Source of the DNA: Bacillota bacterium
GTDB taxonomy: Bacteria; Bacillota_I; Bacilli_A; Erysipelotrichales; Erysipelotrichaceae
Direction: 5' to 3'
DNA: 62,199 bases
Assembly (NCBI GenBank): GCA_023388995.1
Contig: JAEWFD010000019.1
Span: 1 to 62,199 of the forward strand
Notes under the pieces: model-generated
What the model was told of the DNA's origin: nothing
What the model saw: the letters and a program-made list of their open reading frames with translations, nothing else
Database searches by the model: none
Translations under genes and position numbers: made by a program
Part shown: positions 9,398 to 17,750 of the stretch, piece after piece
How positions within the stretch are numbered: position 1 is the stretch's first letter
Layout: every line of letters begins with the position of its first letter

Positions 9398-9567
9398 ATG
9401 CAGTAACATCCATAGTGTTTAAGAGAATTTAATTCGTGTCAAACTATCTTGTTTACAATGATTTAAAGTATATGAATGTCGTATAATTTGATTGACTAGA
9501 GGATACATTAGTCAAAAAGGTAACTTTAAAGAAGCATTATTGTTTTACGTAAACTAAGGGGATCGAA

Positions 9568-9960
9568 ATGAAAAAAATATTATTATGTTTGCTAACCATC
9601 TTCCTATCGAGTGCTTGCACATCAAAATCTAAAGCAGTTGAACTTAATCATGATCAGTTAATGAAAGGTGATTTTTCATCGATTGCTGGTGAGTATGTTA
9701 ATCCGAAGGGAGAAACAGTTGTTATCAATAACCAAGGATTAAGAGAGGGAGAAGTTTCACAAGATGAAATTTACTACTTAAACGGTATTTATCAAATGCC
9801 TATTAGAAGACCTGAAAATGAGCCAGAAGGAGGTTATACCCTTACAGTTTACCCTGTTGATGTTGAAATTGAAGACTTAGATAGCGATATTGCAAAAGTA
9901 CGTATTTCATATGGTCAAGCGAGTCCAACGTCAAAAGATCAAATTCACACTAAAAAATAA
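9568..9960 (+). CDS. DUF6287-like lipoprotein
   Basis: The 130-residue protein has a lipoprotein signal peptide (MKKILLCLLTIFLSSAC, lipobox cysteine 17), so it is expected on the outer face of the membrane. The body contains DFSSIAGEYVNPKGETVVINNQG, which resembles the DUF6287 domain seen in Streptococcus-type surface lipoproteins. Its function is unknown. The start follows AAGGGGATCG, and TATAAT lies at 9482-9487 upstream. It is still within the AT-rich island and is not tied to the restriction operon. Confidence 0.65.
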   Translation: MKKILLCLLTIFLSSACTSKSKAVELNHDQLMKGDFSSIAGEYVNPKGETVVINNQGLREGEVSQDEIYYLNGIYQMPIRRPENEPEGGYTLTVYPVDVEIEDLDSDIAKVRISYGQASPTSKDQIHTKK

Positions 9961-10113
9961 AGTATTTTTTAGTTGCTATCAAAACGATAAAAGTGCTAGT
10001 GCTCTTTTTAATTTGTAATTAAGCGTAGGGCTATCTCAAATGAGTTGATGTTTTGGTTAACTAGCAACGACATATTTAAATGTAGAAAGTAGAGAAGTCA
10101 ATTGTTTAACGAA

Positions 10114-10500
10114 TTATTTTTCGTAGACACTCTCAGTATAGCTGACATTTTCCATTAATTTATATATATCACTATTAATGTCAAATACTTCCTCATAATA
10201 ATTAGTTTTTTCATTAAATACATAAAATATTTCATAATGTTGATTTTCACTTAACGAGTAAAAAAGTACAATACACTTACCATCAGAATAAACTACAACT
10301 CCAACGCTTTCTCTTTTTAGAATAGAAAATTTGCTTATTTTACTTTGCTCAATTAGTTTTATGCTTTCTAAAACTATTACTTGGTTAATTTCATTGTTAT
10401 AATTATATTTCTCTTCTTTTAAATTATTTTTAATTAAAAATACAAATAAAAGTAAAATTAAGATTGTTATGAAAAATGAATAATATTTCCAACGTTTCAT
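10114..10500 (-). CDS. Small membrane-anchored protein of unknown function
   Basis: The 128-residue reverse-strand product begins MKRWKYY followed by one hydrophobic helix (about 8-24) with an Ile/Leu/Phe run, then a mostly extracytoplasmic domain of about 100 residues rich in Tyr, Glu and Ser. I recognise no family. A good ribosome-binding site (AAGGAG, 8 bases from the ATG on the reverse strand) supports the start. The gene stands alone, convergent to the lipoprotein gene, and its A/T-rich codons match the island. Confidence 0.5.
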   Translation of the reverse strand: MKRWKYYSFFITILILLLFVFLIKNNLKEEKYNYNNEINQVIVLESIKLIEQSKISKFSILKRESVGVVVYSDGKCIVLFYSLSENQHYEIFYVFNEKTNYYEEVFDINSDIYKLMENVSYTESVYEK

Positions 10501-10944
10501 ATTAGCTCCTTAACAAACTCTGAAGTTTAGATAAACTGACTTTTTTAAAATTGTTGCCGATTAATAATATGCAAATAACTTTTAACGCAGCAGTTTTTAG
10601 TTACTTAATATTTTATACCAAATATCTATTTAAGTCTATTAACATGTAGTTGCTATTTTTTATTGACATTTTGATATAAATCTATCGATATTTTGAAATA
10701 TAAGAAAAATATGGCTACTTTTTAGAAGACTGTATAGATTTTTGGCATAACGATACAAGAATATACTATAAAAGTCTTAGAGAAATTATCTGAATGAAAA
10801 TTTACCGTTGCAATTTACTAATGTTGAAATACCAACTATTAATAAATCTTTTAAGGCCTGAATTTATTACATCCTCGGAGAGAAGCAATGGGACTGCTTT
10901 TCATGAAACAAATAGAAATAAATGAAAAACTTTGTGTAAGGTGC
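10501..10944. other. Non-coding boundary between AT-rich island and backbone
   Basis: No gene is seen on either strand. The stretch is very AT-rich, with stop codons in all frames. A TTGACA-like box occurs near 10667 with no clear product behind it. Base composition rises sharply to the right of it, beyond the T-box leader. No integrase, tRNA or obvious direct repeat marks the boundary. Confidence 0.5.
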
Positions 10945-10972
10945 TTGACAAACTAACAAACAATGATAAAAT
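10945..10972 (+). promoter_or_regulatory. Promoter of the first Met T-box operon
   Basis: TTGACA (10945-10950) lies 16 bases before TAAAAT (10967-10972), a typical sigma-A pair. Transcription would start just before the T-box leader. Confidence 0.75.
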
Positions 10973-10984
10973 GAGACACAGAAA

Positions 10985-11240
10985 AACTGTGATAAGGAAA
11001 GTACAGACACGATTGCTTAGTAGAGAACCTTGAAGTGGTGAAAAAGGGAAGCGTTTTGTTTTGGAAAATGGCCTTTGAGTTGCATACCGAAGGGAAACCT
11101 AAGGCTATGACGGGTAGCCCGTTAAAGCTACAGAGTATCATCTGCAAAGTGGACGTACTCGATGAGTTGAATTTGGCGACAAATTCAAAAAATAAGGTGG
11201 TACCGCGACTGACCCTCGTCCTTATGGATGAGGGTCTTTT
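10985..11240 (+). ncRNA. T-box leader with a methionine (AUG) specifier
   Basis: The leader shows the T-box hallmarks in order: GATAAGGAAAGTA at the base of stem I, the AGAGA bulge (near 11025), a distal GGTG, GAA-A-ATG-G in the specifier-loop position with ATG at 11068-11070, and the T-box core AAGGTGGTACCGCG at 11194-11207. The bulge TGGT would pair with a tRNA ending ACCA, as in tRNA-Met. Uncharged tRNA-Met should favour antitermination and raise expression of the downstream amidohydrolase and MetNIQ importer. The specifier call rests on hand alignment. Confidence 0.9.
11211..11240 (+). terminator. T-box-controlled terminator
   Basis: GACCCTCGTCC (11211-11221) pairs with GGATGAGGGTC (11226-11236), followed by TTTT. 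It lies directly after the T-box core and is the alternative to the antiterminator fold. Confidence 0.85.
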
Positions 11241-11262
11241 CTATGGAACGGAGGATATCACC

Positions 11263-12462
11263 ATGAGTATTGCACTAGAAGCATTGCAAAAGCAAATTCA
11301 AACACATGTGGAAACACAAAAACAGACTTATCAGAAGATTGCGCTGGAAATTCATGCGAAACCGGAAGTCAGCAATTACGAAGTCTTTGCTTGTCAGACA
11401 TTGTCAGAACAATTGCGCAAAGAGGGATTTGAAGTAACCGTTGATGTGGCAGGTCATCATACCGGATTTGATGCCCGCTACCAGTCAGCAAAGCCGGGGC
11501 CTACTCTGGCCTTTCTGGCAGAATATGATGCATTGCCGGGAATCGGACATGCATGCGGTCATAATTTGTTCGGAGCTACTTCCTCATTGGCAGCCGCAGC
11601 ATTGAAACAGGTTGTGGATCAAATTGGCGGTGAGGTGCGGGTATATGGAACACCGGGCGAAGAAGGCGGCGAAAATGGCAGTGCCAAAGGAAGTTTTGTC
11701 CGCGAAGGTTTCTTCAAAGATGTGGATGCGGCACTTTGTGTTCATCCCAGCACGGATCATGGGCTGACAACGACATCGCTGGCAAATGATCCGGTTGATA
11801 TTGAATTTTTCGGAAAAGCATCACATGCTGCAGGAGCTCCGGAAAAAGGGATCAATGCTTTGGATGCCATTATCCAAGTATACAATTCAATCAATGCACT
11901 TCGTCAGCATCTGACGGATGATGTTAGGATTCATGGCGTAATTACCCATGGCGGAGATGCAGCCAATATTGTACCAGCTTATGCATCAGCACGATTCTAT
12001 CTGCGTGCAGAAACACGAAATACATTGAATGATGTTTACCAGAAGGTTTCCAACATTGTACAAGGCGCAGCCTTGGCTACAGGAGCAACCTATAAATTTG
12101 GCTTGTTCCAAAACAGCGTGGATAATCTGGTGCCAACACCATCATTCGATGCTTTATATGAAAAACACTTAAATGCCTTTGGTCATCAAATACCAGCTGT
12201 TTCAAGCAAAGGAAAAGGGTCAACAGATGTTGGCAATGTAAGTCAGGTAATACCAACAATTCATCCCAATATTTCGATCTCAGATGTACCAGTTGCCGGA
12301 CACAGCATTGAGTTCAGGGAAGCTGCTTGCAGTCAAAAGGGGCTGGACTCCATTGCCTTGGGAGCAATACTATTGGCGTTTACTGCACTTGATTTATTAA
12401 CAGATCCAGAGAAGCTGGAAGAAATCAAACAAGACCATAACATTAGACTAGCTGCGCAGTAG
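11263..12462 (+). CDS. M20 family amidohydrolase under Met T-box control
   Basis: A 399-residue zinc-dependent M20D-type amidohydrolase, of the group that contains aminoacylases and p-aminobenzoyl-glutamate hydrolase. Metal-site motifs are visible: AEYDALPGIGHACGHN (H96, H100) and GTPGEEGGENGSAK. An open frame extends to 11035, but that part is T-box RNA; ATG 11263 has GGAGG at 11250-11254. It is the first gene of an operon with metNIQ, 10 bases upstream of metN. Under a Met T-box it probably releases methionine, or a related amino acid, from an N-acyl or peptide-like substrate brought in by the transporter; the exact substrate is not shown. Confidence 0.9.
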   Translation: MSIALEALQKQIQTHVETQKQTYQKIALEIHAKPEVSNYEVFACQTLSEQLRKEGFEVTVDVAGHHTGFDARYQSAKPGPTLAFLAEYDALPGIGHACGHNLFGATSSLAAAALKQVVDQIGGEVRVYGTPGEEGGENGSAKGSFVREGFFKDVDAALCVHPSTDHGLTTTSLANDPVDIEFFGKASHAAGAPEKGINALDAIIQVYNSINALRQHLTDDVRIHGVITHGGDAANIVPAYASARFYLRAETRNTLNDVYQKVSNIVQGAALATGATYKFGLFQNSVDNLVPTPSFDALYEKHLNAFGHQIPAVSSKGKGSTDVGNVSQVIPTIHPNISISDVPVAGHSIEFREAACSQKGLDSIALGAILLAFTALDLLTDPEKLEEIKQDHNIRLAAQ

Positions 12463-12472
12463 GAGGGATAAA

Positions 12473-13501
12473 ATGATTGAATTAATCAATGTAAGCAAGA
12501 CATTTGATACCAGCAAGCTGCAAGTGCATGCGGTGAAAGAGGTGGATTTAAAAATCCAAAGAGCTGAGATTTTTGGGGTCATTGGATACAGCGGAGCGGG
12601 AAAAAGTACCTTAGTGCGCTGCATGAATCTATTGGAAAAGCCGCAAACGGGCCAGGTGCTTGTGGATGGTGTTGATCTCATGACCTTGACGGAGCAGCAG
12701 CTGCGGAAATCCCGAAAGCAAATCGGAATGATTTTCCAGCAATTCCATTTATTTGCTTCGCGCACGGTTTTTGAGAATGTTGCGCTGCCTTTGAAGGGAC
12801 GCAGCAAAGAAGAAATTCAGCAAAAAGTGACTTCCTTGCTTGCTTTGGTAGGAATTGAAGAAAAAGCTGATGTCTATCCGTCGCAGCTAAGTGGCGGGCA
12901 AAAGCAGCGGGTGGCAATTGCCAGAGCATTGGCCAATGACCCTAAAGTACTGCTTTGCGACGAGGCGACCAGTGCCCTTGATCCGCAAACCACAATGTCG
13001 ATTTTAAAGCTATTGAAAGAAGTAAATCAGAAGCTGGGTATTACCATTGTCATCATCACGCATGAAATGACCGTGATCAAAGAAATTTGCCAGCGAGTGG
13101 CTGTCATGGAACATGGACGTGTTGTGGAACTTGGTGATGTGGCAACGGTCTTCTCGCAGCCGCAGCAGCAAATTACCAAGGAATTCATTAACAGCACCAG
13201 CAATATCAATCGCATTCAGGAATTGCTGGATCAAGATTCCCAGCTGATTGAATTGCATGCAGGCGAACAGCTGGTGCGCGTGGACTTCTTCGGACCGCAT
13301 ACCAAGGATGCACTGCTTTCCATCGTATCCAGAGAATGCCAGGTGAATGCCAGTATCATCTTTGCGAATGTGGAAGTGGTCCAGCAAATTCCGATTGGGG
13401 TTATGATTGTGGTATTCAGCGGGATAGCGGAAAACATCAAACATGCGATTGCGTTGCTGGAAGAGAAAAAAGTGAAAGTAGAGGTGCTGAAACATGGGTG
13501 A
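12473..13501 (+). CDS. metN: Methionine ABC importer ATP-binding protein
   Basis: ATPase of the MetNIQ importer. The 342-residue protein has Walker A GYSGAGKST (38-46), signature LSGGQKQR (139-146), Walker B with DEATSALD (163-170), switch His in ITHEMTV, and a C-terminal NIL domain (about 265-342), which binds methionine and gives trans-inhibition in characterised MetN proteins. The ATG follows GGAGGG. Its 3' end overlaps metI by 8 bases, so the two are translationally coupled. The T-box and the NIL domain together support methionine as substrate. Confidence 0.95.
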   Translation: MIELINVSKTFDTSKLQVHAVKEVDLKIQRAEIFGVIGYSGAGKSTLVRCMNLLEKPQTGQVLVDGVDLMTLTEQQLRKSRKQIGMIFQQFHLFASRTVFENVALPLKGRSKEEIQQKVTSLLALVGIEEKADVYPSQLSGGQKQRVAIARALANDPKVLLCDEATSALDPQTTMSILKLLKEVNQKLGITIVIITHEMTVIKEICQRVAVMEHGRVVELGDVATVFSQPQQQITKEFINSTSNINRIQELLDQDSQLIELHAGEQLVRVDFFGPHTKDALLSIVSRECQVNASIIFANVEVVQQIPIGVMIVVFSGIAENIKHAIALLEEKKVKVEVLKHG

Positions 13502-14174
13502 ATGGCTAAAACAATATGCCCCTAATTTAGTGGAATTTCAATCTGAATTTTTCATCTCTATCCAGGAAACGTTAGTCATGTTGCTGCTGGCAGGAATATG
13601 CACAGTTGCCTTTGGCCTGATTTTGGGAATCGTTCACGTAGTGACCAAAGAAGGCGGCATTCTTGAACAACGTTTCCTGCATTCGGTGATGGACAAAACC
13701 ATTAACATTTTCCGGGCCATTCCTTTTGTTATCTTGCTGGCAGCCTTAATTCCGTTTACGAGAATGATTGTGGGTACGGCAATGGGGGTCAAAGGAGCGA
13801 TTATTCCGCTGGTTGTCGGAGCAACACCGTTCTTTATCCGGCAGGTGGATATGGCTTTTACGGATATTGATAAAGGCTTGATCGAAGCAGCGCAGTCTAT
13901 GGGCATGTCGCCGCTGGAAATTATTATAAAAGTATATTTGAAAGAAGGAATTCCTGCCTTGGCAAAAGGAACCACCATCACCTTGGTGAGCTTGCTGGGA
14001 CTGACAGCGATGGGTGGTGCCGTTGGCGGAGGTGGTATCGGAGCCTTCGTAATTCGCTATGGACATAATCGCTACATGCACGATATTACGTATGCATCGG
14101 TGATTGTAATATTGATTTTGGTATCCCTGATACAAGGGATCGGCAGTTATATTGTAAAGAAAACAACACATTAA
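13494..14174 (+). CDS. metI: Methionine ABC importer permease
   Basis: A 226-residue membrane subunit with about five transmembrane helices. The coupling-loop region AAQSMGMSPLEIIIKVYLKEGIPAL is the EAA-type motif that contacts MetN. It resembles MetI over its full length, including the GLTAMGGAVGGGGIGAF segment near the C-terminus. It overlaps metN and is followed by metQ after 17 bases. Confidence 0.94.
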   Translation: MGEWLKQYAPNLVEFQSEFFISIQETLVMLLLAGICTVAFGLILGIVHVVTKEGGILEQRFLHSVMDKTINIFRAIPFVILLAALIPFTRMIVGTAMGVKGAIIPLVVGATPFFIRQVDMAFTDIDKGLIEAAQSMGMSPLEIIIKVYLKEGIPALAKGTTITLVSLLGLTAMGGAVGGGGIGAFVIRYGHNRYMHDITYASVIVILILVSLIQGIGSYIVKKTTH

Positions 14175-14191
14175 AAACAAGGAGAAACAAG

Positions 14192-14995
14192 ATGAAGAAA
14201 ATAGGATTGCTCATAGCACTGGCAGCGTTGCTGGTCATTACAGGTTGTGCCAAAGAAAAGGGACCAGAAAATACCGTAGTAAAAATCGGTATTGTCGGCA
14301 GTTCCCGTGTATGGAAGCATGTGAAGGAAGAAGCAGCAAAAGAGAATATTACACTGGAAATTGTGGAGTTTACCGACTATCCGCAGCCAAATGCTGCATT
14401 GGCAGCGAAAGAAATAGATCTGAATGCGTTCCAGCATGTGATCTATCTGAATAAGGAAAAAGAAAGCCAAGGCTATGATTTGACCGTAATCGGGAAAACG
14501 GTTATCGCCCCTTTGGGTTTATACTCTAAGACATTGAAAAGCTTGGCGGATGTAAAAGACGGTGATACCGTATTAATTCCGGATGATGTGACCAATGGCG
14601 GGCGTGCTTTGCTGCTGCTGGAAGCCAATGGCTTGATTGAGGTGAAAGATGAAGCTGGGTTTATGCCGACAATTAAGGATGTCACAGCAAATCCAAAACA
14701 GCTAACCATCAAAGAAGTTGCTGCTACCAATATTCCGGCATTGCTTCCGGATGTAGCCTTTGCTGCAGTGAATTCAGGTGTGGCATATGATGCCGGGCTG
14801 CTGAACAGCGATGCTTTGCTGGCTAGGGAGCAAGTAGATATCACGTCTGATAATCCGTATATTAATGTGATTGTTGCCCGCACAGGTGAAATTGACAATC
14901 CAGCATATAAGCGGATTGTGGAATTGTACCAAACAGATGCAGTGAAGAAAATTATTGCTGAGGATTCAAAGGGATCTTCCTTGCCGGTTTGGTAA
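14192..14995 (+). CDS. metQ: Methionine-binding lipoprotein
   Basis: The 267-residue substrate-binding lipoprotein of the NlpA/MetQ family has a signal peptide with lipobox ITGC and so is anchored outside the membrane. Family features include VKIGIVGSSRVWKHV, EFTDYPQPNAALAAKEIDLNAFQH and the VIAPLGLYS segment. It delivers the ligand to MetIN. The start follows AAGGAG, and a strong terminator closes the operon 8 bases after the stop. Confidence 0.94.
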   Translation: MKKIGLLIALAALLVITGCAKEKGPENTVVKIGIVGSSRVWKHVKEEAAKENITLEIVEFTDYPQPNAALAAKEIDLNAFQHVIYLNKEKESQGYDLTVIGKTVIAPLGLYSKTLKSLADVKDGDTVLIPDDVTNGGRALLLLEANGLIEVKDEAGFMPTIKDVTANPKQLTIKEVAATNIPALLPDVAFAAVNSGVAYDAGLLNSDALLAREQVDITSDNPYINVIVARTGEIDNPAYKRIVELYQTDAVKKIIAEDSKGSSLPVW

Positions 14996-15002
14996 GTATA
15001 AA

Positions 15003-15030
15003 ATCATGGTTGCGACCATGGTTTTTTCTT
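15003..15030 (+). terminator. Terminator of the first metNIQ operon
   Basis: An 8-bp stem (15003-15010 with 15015-15022, loop TGCG) is followed by a run of T, a standard rho-independent terminator. Confidence 0.85.
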
Positions 15031-15161
15031 TTTGCGTGGATGGCAGAATTGTTGCATAGTGTGTGGAAAAATAAAGAAAGTATGATACAATAGGCAATAT
15101 TGGGTTGATCGGGATAATTAGGACAAGAATATGGGTAAATGGCAGTGTTAGGAGAAATCAG

Positions 15162-16856
15162 ATGAATCAAGAATTGTATGAAAAAATGTTTATTCGATCC
15201 ACGTCCGCAAAACTAGTACTAGAACTTATCTATGACAGCAATCATATACCAGAAGATTACTCCATCGTTGCTTGCAATGCAGCTTTTTTAAGAATGTTTG
15301 GGTTTGAAGATGCGAAGCTTGTAATCCGGCAATCGCTGGCGTTGCAAAAAAATTGGAAACATCAGCGGGTTGCAGCCTTTATTGACCAGATTCGGGATCG
15401 CAAAAATACCATTACCATATATAGTGATTTATACGCTATTTTGCTGGAAGTGCAAATTGAACATTTAGCAGAGAATTACTATTCTGTCCGTTTCATAGAT
15501 ACGACCAAATCCTTTTTGAAGGATACAGAAATTGACCGTTTTTTAAATATTAACTTGGATATGTTATGTGTCATGGACCTGCAAGGGACATATTTGAATA
15601 TCAATCAGGAATTTGAGACCGTTCTAGGCTATCAGAAACATGAAATAATTGGCAAAACCTGTTTGGACTTTGTTCATCCGGATGATGCCGTTGCGATGGC
15701 GGCTATGCTGATGGAAATTCAAAAAAAGCAAGCCGTGACTAATTTTGTCAGCCGTTTTTTGAGTAAAGATGGATCTTACCGCTATCTGGAATGGAATTTG
15801 AAGCCGACACATACGATTGTCTATTCTTCGGCAAGAGATATTACGCAAATGAAGCTGACGCAGGAAAAACTGATCAAAGCCAATGAACAGCTGTCAAATT
15901 TTGCAAATGAAACAAAAAGAATCAATTTGCATTTGGAGCATTTGTCCACAGTTGATCAGCTGACAGGAATTTTTAATCGACGTTACATTAATCGTAAAGT
16001 AAATGAAGAAAGTCGCCGGATGCACCGCTATCGTTTCCCGCTTTCGGTAATTTTCTTTGATGTGGATCATTTCAAGCAGATCAATGATACCTATGGCCAT
16101 ATCGTAGGTGACGATATCTTGAAAGTGATTGCTTCGATTGTAAACAAGAACATTCGTGCGACAGATATCTTCGGCAGATGGGGCGGTGAAGAGTTTATTG
16201 TGATTACACCGCATACAACGGAAGAAGAGGCATTTATTCTGGCTGAAAAATTACGGGAGTTGATTGCTTCCCATAAGCATCCCATTGTGGAACATGTTAC
16301 TTGTAGCTTTGGCGTGGTTGAGCGCAATACAAATGAAACACTGAAGGAATTTTATGAACGTGCCGATGATGCGATGTACAAAGCAAAAACAGAAGGTCGT
16401 AATAAAGTATTCAAGGCAACAATGAAGGAGCCATCCGGTATCGGTTCCGTATACTTGGAATGGAACGACGCTTTATTAAGCGGCAATTCCATGATAGATA
16501 AACAGCATAAACGGATTCTGCTGTTGGCCAATGAACTGATCGATATGATCTTGGCAAGTGATGAGGCTTTCAAAATAGAGCAGAAAATGCAGGCATTACA
16601 GCGGCAGATTATTCAGCACTTCAAATTGGAAGCATTATTTATGCGTAAAATCGGATATCCAAATCTTGAGGCGCATAAAACAGAGCATCGCCGCTTGATT
16701 GAAAAAGGAAATCAGTTTTTAGCGGATCATACGACGGAAAAGCTTAGTCCGACAGCCTTTTTTGCCTATGTGGTAGATGATATTGTCTTTGGTCACTTAA
16801 TGACGGAAGATCAGAAATATATTAGCTATATGAAAGAAAAAGGACTTACCGAATAA
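15162..16856 (+). CDS. PAS-PAS-GGDEF diguanylate cyclase with C-terminal bacteriohemerythrin
   Basis: A 564-residue signalling enzyme predicted to make c-di-GMP from two GTP. A degenerate N-terminal PAS-like region (about 1-115) is followed by a clearer PAS domain (about 120-240) and a GGDEF domain with signature GGEEF (341-345). The C-terminal hemerythrin-like domain (about 430-560) has the full set of di-iron ligands: H449, H486, E490, H505, H509, H545 and D550. Such a domain binds O2 or senses redox state, so cyclase output is probably oxygen-dependent. No transmembrane helix is seen, so it is cytoplasmic. ATG 15162 with GGAG at 15151-15154 is preferred over the upstream ATG at 15105. TGATACAAT (15083-15091) looks like an extended -10. 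It is monocistronic. Confidence 0.93.
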   Translation: MNQELYEKMFIRSTSAKLVLELIYDSNHIPEDYSIVACNAAFLRMFGFEDAKLVIRQSLALQKNWKHQRVAAFIDQIRDRKNTITIYSDLYAILLEVQIEHLAENYYSVRFIDTTKSFLKDTEIDRFLNINLDMLCVMDLQGTYLNINQEFETVLGYQKHEIIGKTCLDFVHPDDAVAMAAMLMEIQKKQAVTNFVSRFLSKDGSYRYLEWNLKPTHTIVYSSARDITQMKLTQEKLIKANEQLSNFANETKRINLHLEHLSTVDQLTGIFNRRYINRKVNEESRRMHRYRFPLSVIFFDVDHFKQINDTYGHIVGDDILKVIASIVNKNIRATDIFGRWGGEEFIVITPHTTEEEAFILAEKLRELIASHKHPIVEHVTCSFGVVERNTNETLKEFYERADDAMYKAKTEGRNKVFKATMKEPSGIGSVYLEWNDALLSGNSMIDKQHKRILLLANELIDMILASDEAFKIEQKMQALQRQIIQHFKLEALFMRKIGYPNLEAHKTEHRRLIEKGNQFLADHTTEKLSPTAFFAYVVDDIVFGHLMTEDQKYISYMKEKGLTE

Positions 16857-16880
16857 CAGGCTGCACTGGTGCAGCCTGTT
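16855..16880. terminator. Shared hairpin between convergent genes
   Basis: A perfect 11-bp stem (16855-16865 with 16870-16880, loop CTGG) starts inside the stop codon of the cyclase and ends 4 bases before the stop of sigK. No long T run follows on either strand, so it may act partly as a transcript-stabilising or weak bidirectional terminator. Confidence 0.6.
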
Positions 16881-16884
16881 ATGT

Positions 16885-17577
16885 TTATGATTGATTCATA
16901 AAGGCCCGCATCAGTTTCATAAAGGCCCGTTTTTCGATGCGGGAAACATAAGAACGGGAAATATTTTTTTCTTTGGCAATCTGTCTTTGCGTTTTTTCTG
17001 TCTGGCCATCTAATCCGTAACGCAAGGTAAGAATCTCGCGTTCTTTCTCATCCAGTGTTGTGATGTATGTTTTCAGTTTCTGCAATTGTTCTTTTTTCCA
17101 AAGTTCGCCGGTAATGTCAATCTCATTTTCAATGCCGATGACATCGATTAAGGCAATTTCATTGCCGTCTTTATCAACACCAATTGGATCATTCAAGGAA
17201 ATATCATGCATGGTTTTCTTGATGGAGCGTAGATGCATCAAGATTTCATTTTCAATGCATCGTGCCGCGTAGGTTGTAAGTTTGTGGTTTTTATCAAAGG
17301 AGAAGGTATCCACTGCTTTGATTAGTCCGATTGTTCCAATACTAATAAGGTCTTCACTAGTTGTTTTTTTGTTGTCATATTTCTTTGCGATGTGAGCCAC
17401 CAGACGCAGATTGTGTTCAATTAGTTTGTTGCGGGCTTCCATATCTTTGTTCGACCAGCGCTCCAACATAACAGCTTCTTCTTCTTTGCCCAGTGGCTGC
17501 GGAAACGTAGCTGATTTTAAATATCCTAAAAAAGGAAATACTTGTTTTATGAATTCTATAAAAAAAGAAAACATCAT
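16885..17577 (-). CDS. sigK: Sporulation sigma factor K (pro-form)
   Basis: Late mother-cell RNA polymerase sigma factor. The 230-residue product starts with a hydrophobic pro-sequence (FSFFIEFIKQVFPFLG) followed by YLKSATFPQPLGKEEE, matching the processing region of Bacillus pro-sigma-K, so SpoIVFB-type cleavage is expected. Region 2 (NLRLVAHIAKKYDNK, DLISIGTIGLIKAVDTF) and region 4 (TLDEKEREILTLRYGL, QRQIAKEKNISRSYVSRIEKRA) are intact, and the gene is not split by a skin element. GTG 17583 overlaps the Shine-Dalgarno GAGGGG, so ATG 17577 is preferred. On the reverse strand CATACACT lies just upstream (17601-17594), like a sigma-E -10. Confidence 0.92.
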   Translation of the reverse strand: MMFSFFIEFIKQVFPFLGYLKSATFPQPLGKEEEAVMLERWSNKDMEARNKLIEHNLRLVAHIAKKYDNKKTTSEDLISIGTIGLIKAVDTFSFDKNHKLTTYAARCIENEILMHLRSIKKTMHDISLNDPIGVDKDGNEIALIDVIGIENEIDITGELWKKEQLQKLKTYITTLDEKEREILTLRYGLDGQTEKTQRQIAKEKNISRSYVSRIEKRAFMKLMRAFMNQS

Positions 17578-17699
17578 GCTCACCCCTCGGTTCAGTGTAT
17601 GATGGGAAAAGCGGAATTAGGTATTTCTTTTTGGCAATATTAGGAAAACAGCAATGGATTGAAATTGTTTAGAAGTTTTGCGGTTTTGATCGGTTTCAT

Positions 17700-17728
17700 T
17701 TGAAGTGAAGCAGCTTTTTTCGTATAAT
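17700..17728 (+). promoter_or_regulatory. Promoter of the yqeG operon
   Basis: TTGAAG (17700-17705), 17 bases, TATAAT (17723-17728): a near-consensus sigma-A promoter 22 bases before the yqeG start codon. Confidence 0.8.
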
Positions 17729-17750
17729 AGACTAGTCCTAGGAGGAATTT

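Noticed and set aside
9170..9409. 79-codon reverse-strand ORF
   Set aside because: It is antisense to the decayed + strand gene, has no ribosome-binding site and no familiar sequence.
11035..11262. N-terminal extension of the amidohydrolase reading frame
   Set aside because: This stretch is the T-box leader and its terminator; the real start (ATG 11263) has its own GGAGG site.
16298..16420. Reverse-strand ORFs opposite long genes (for example in the cyclase, recA, mutS and ponA)
   Set aside because: They are shadows of strongly coding frames, lack ribosome-binding sites and have no recognisable domains.
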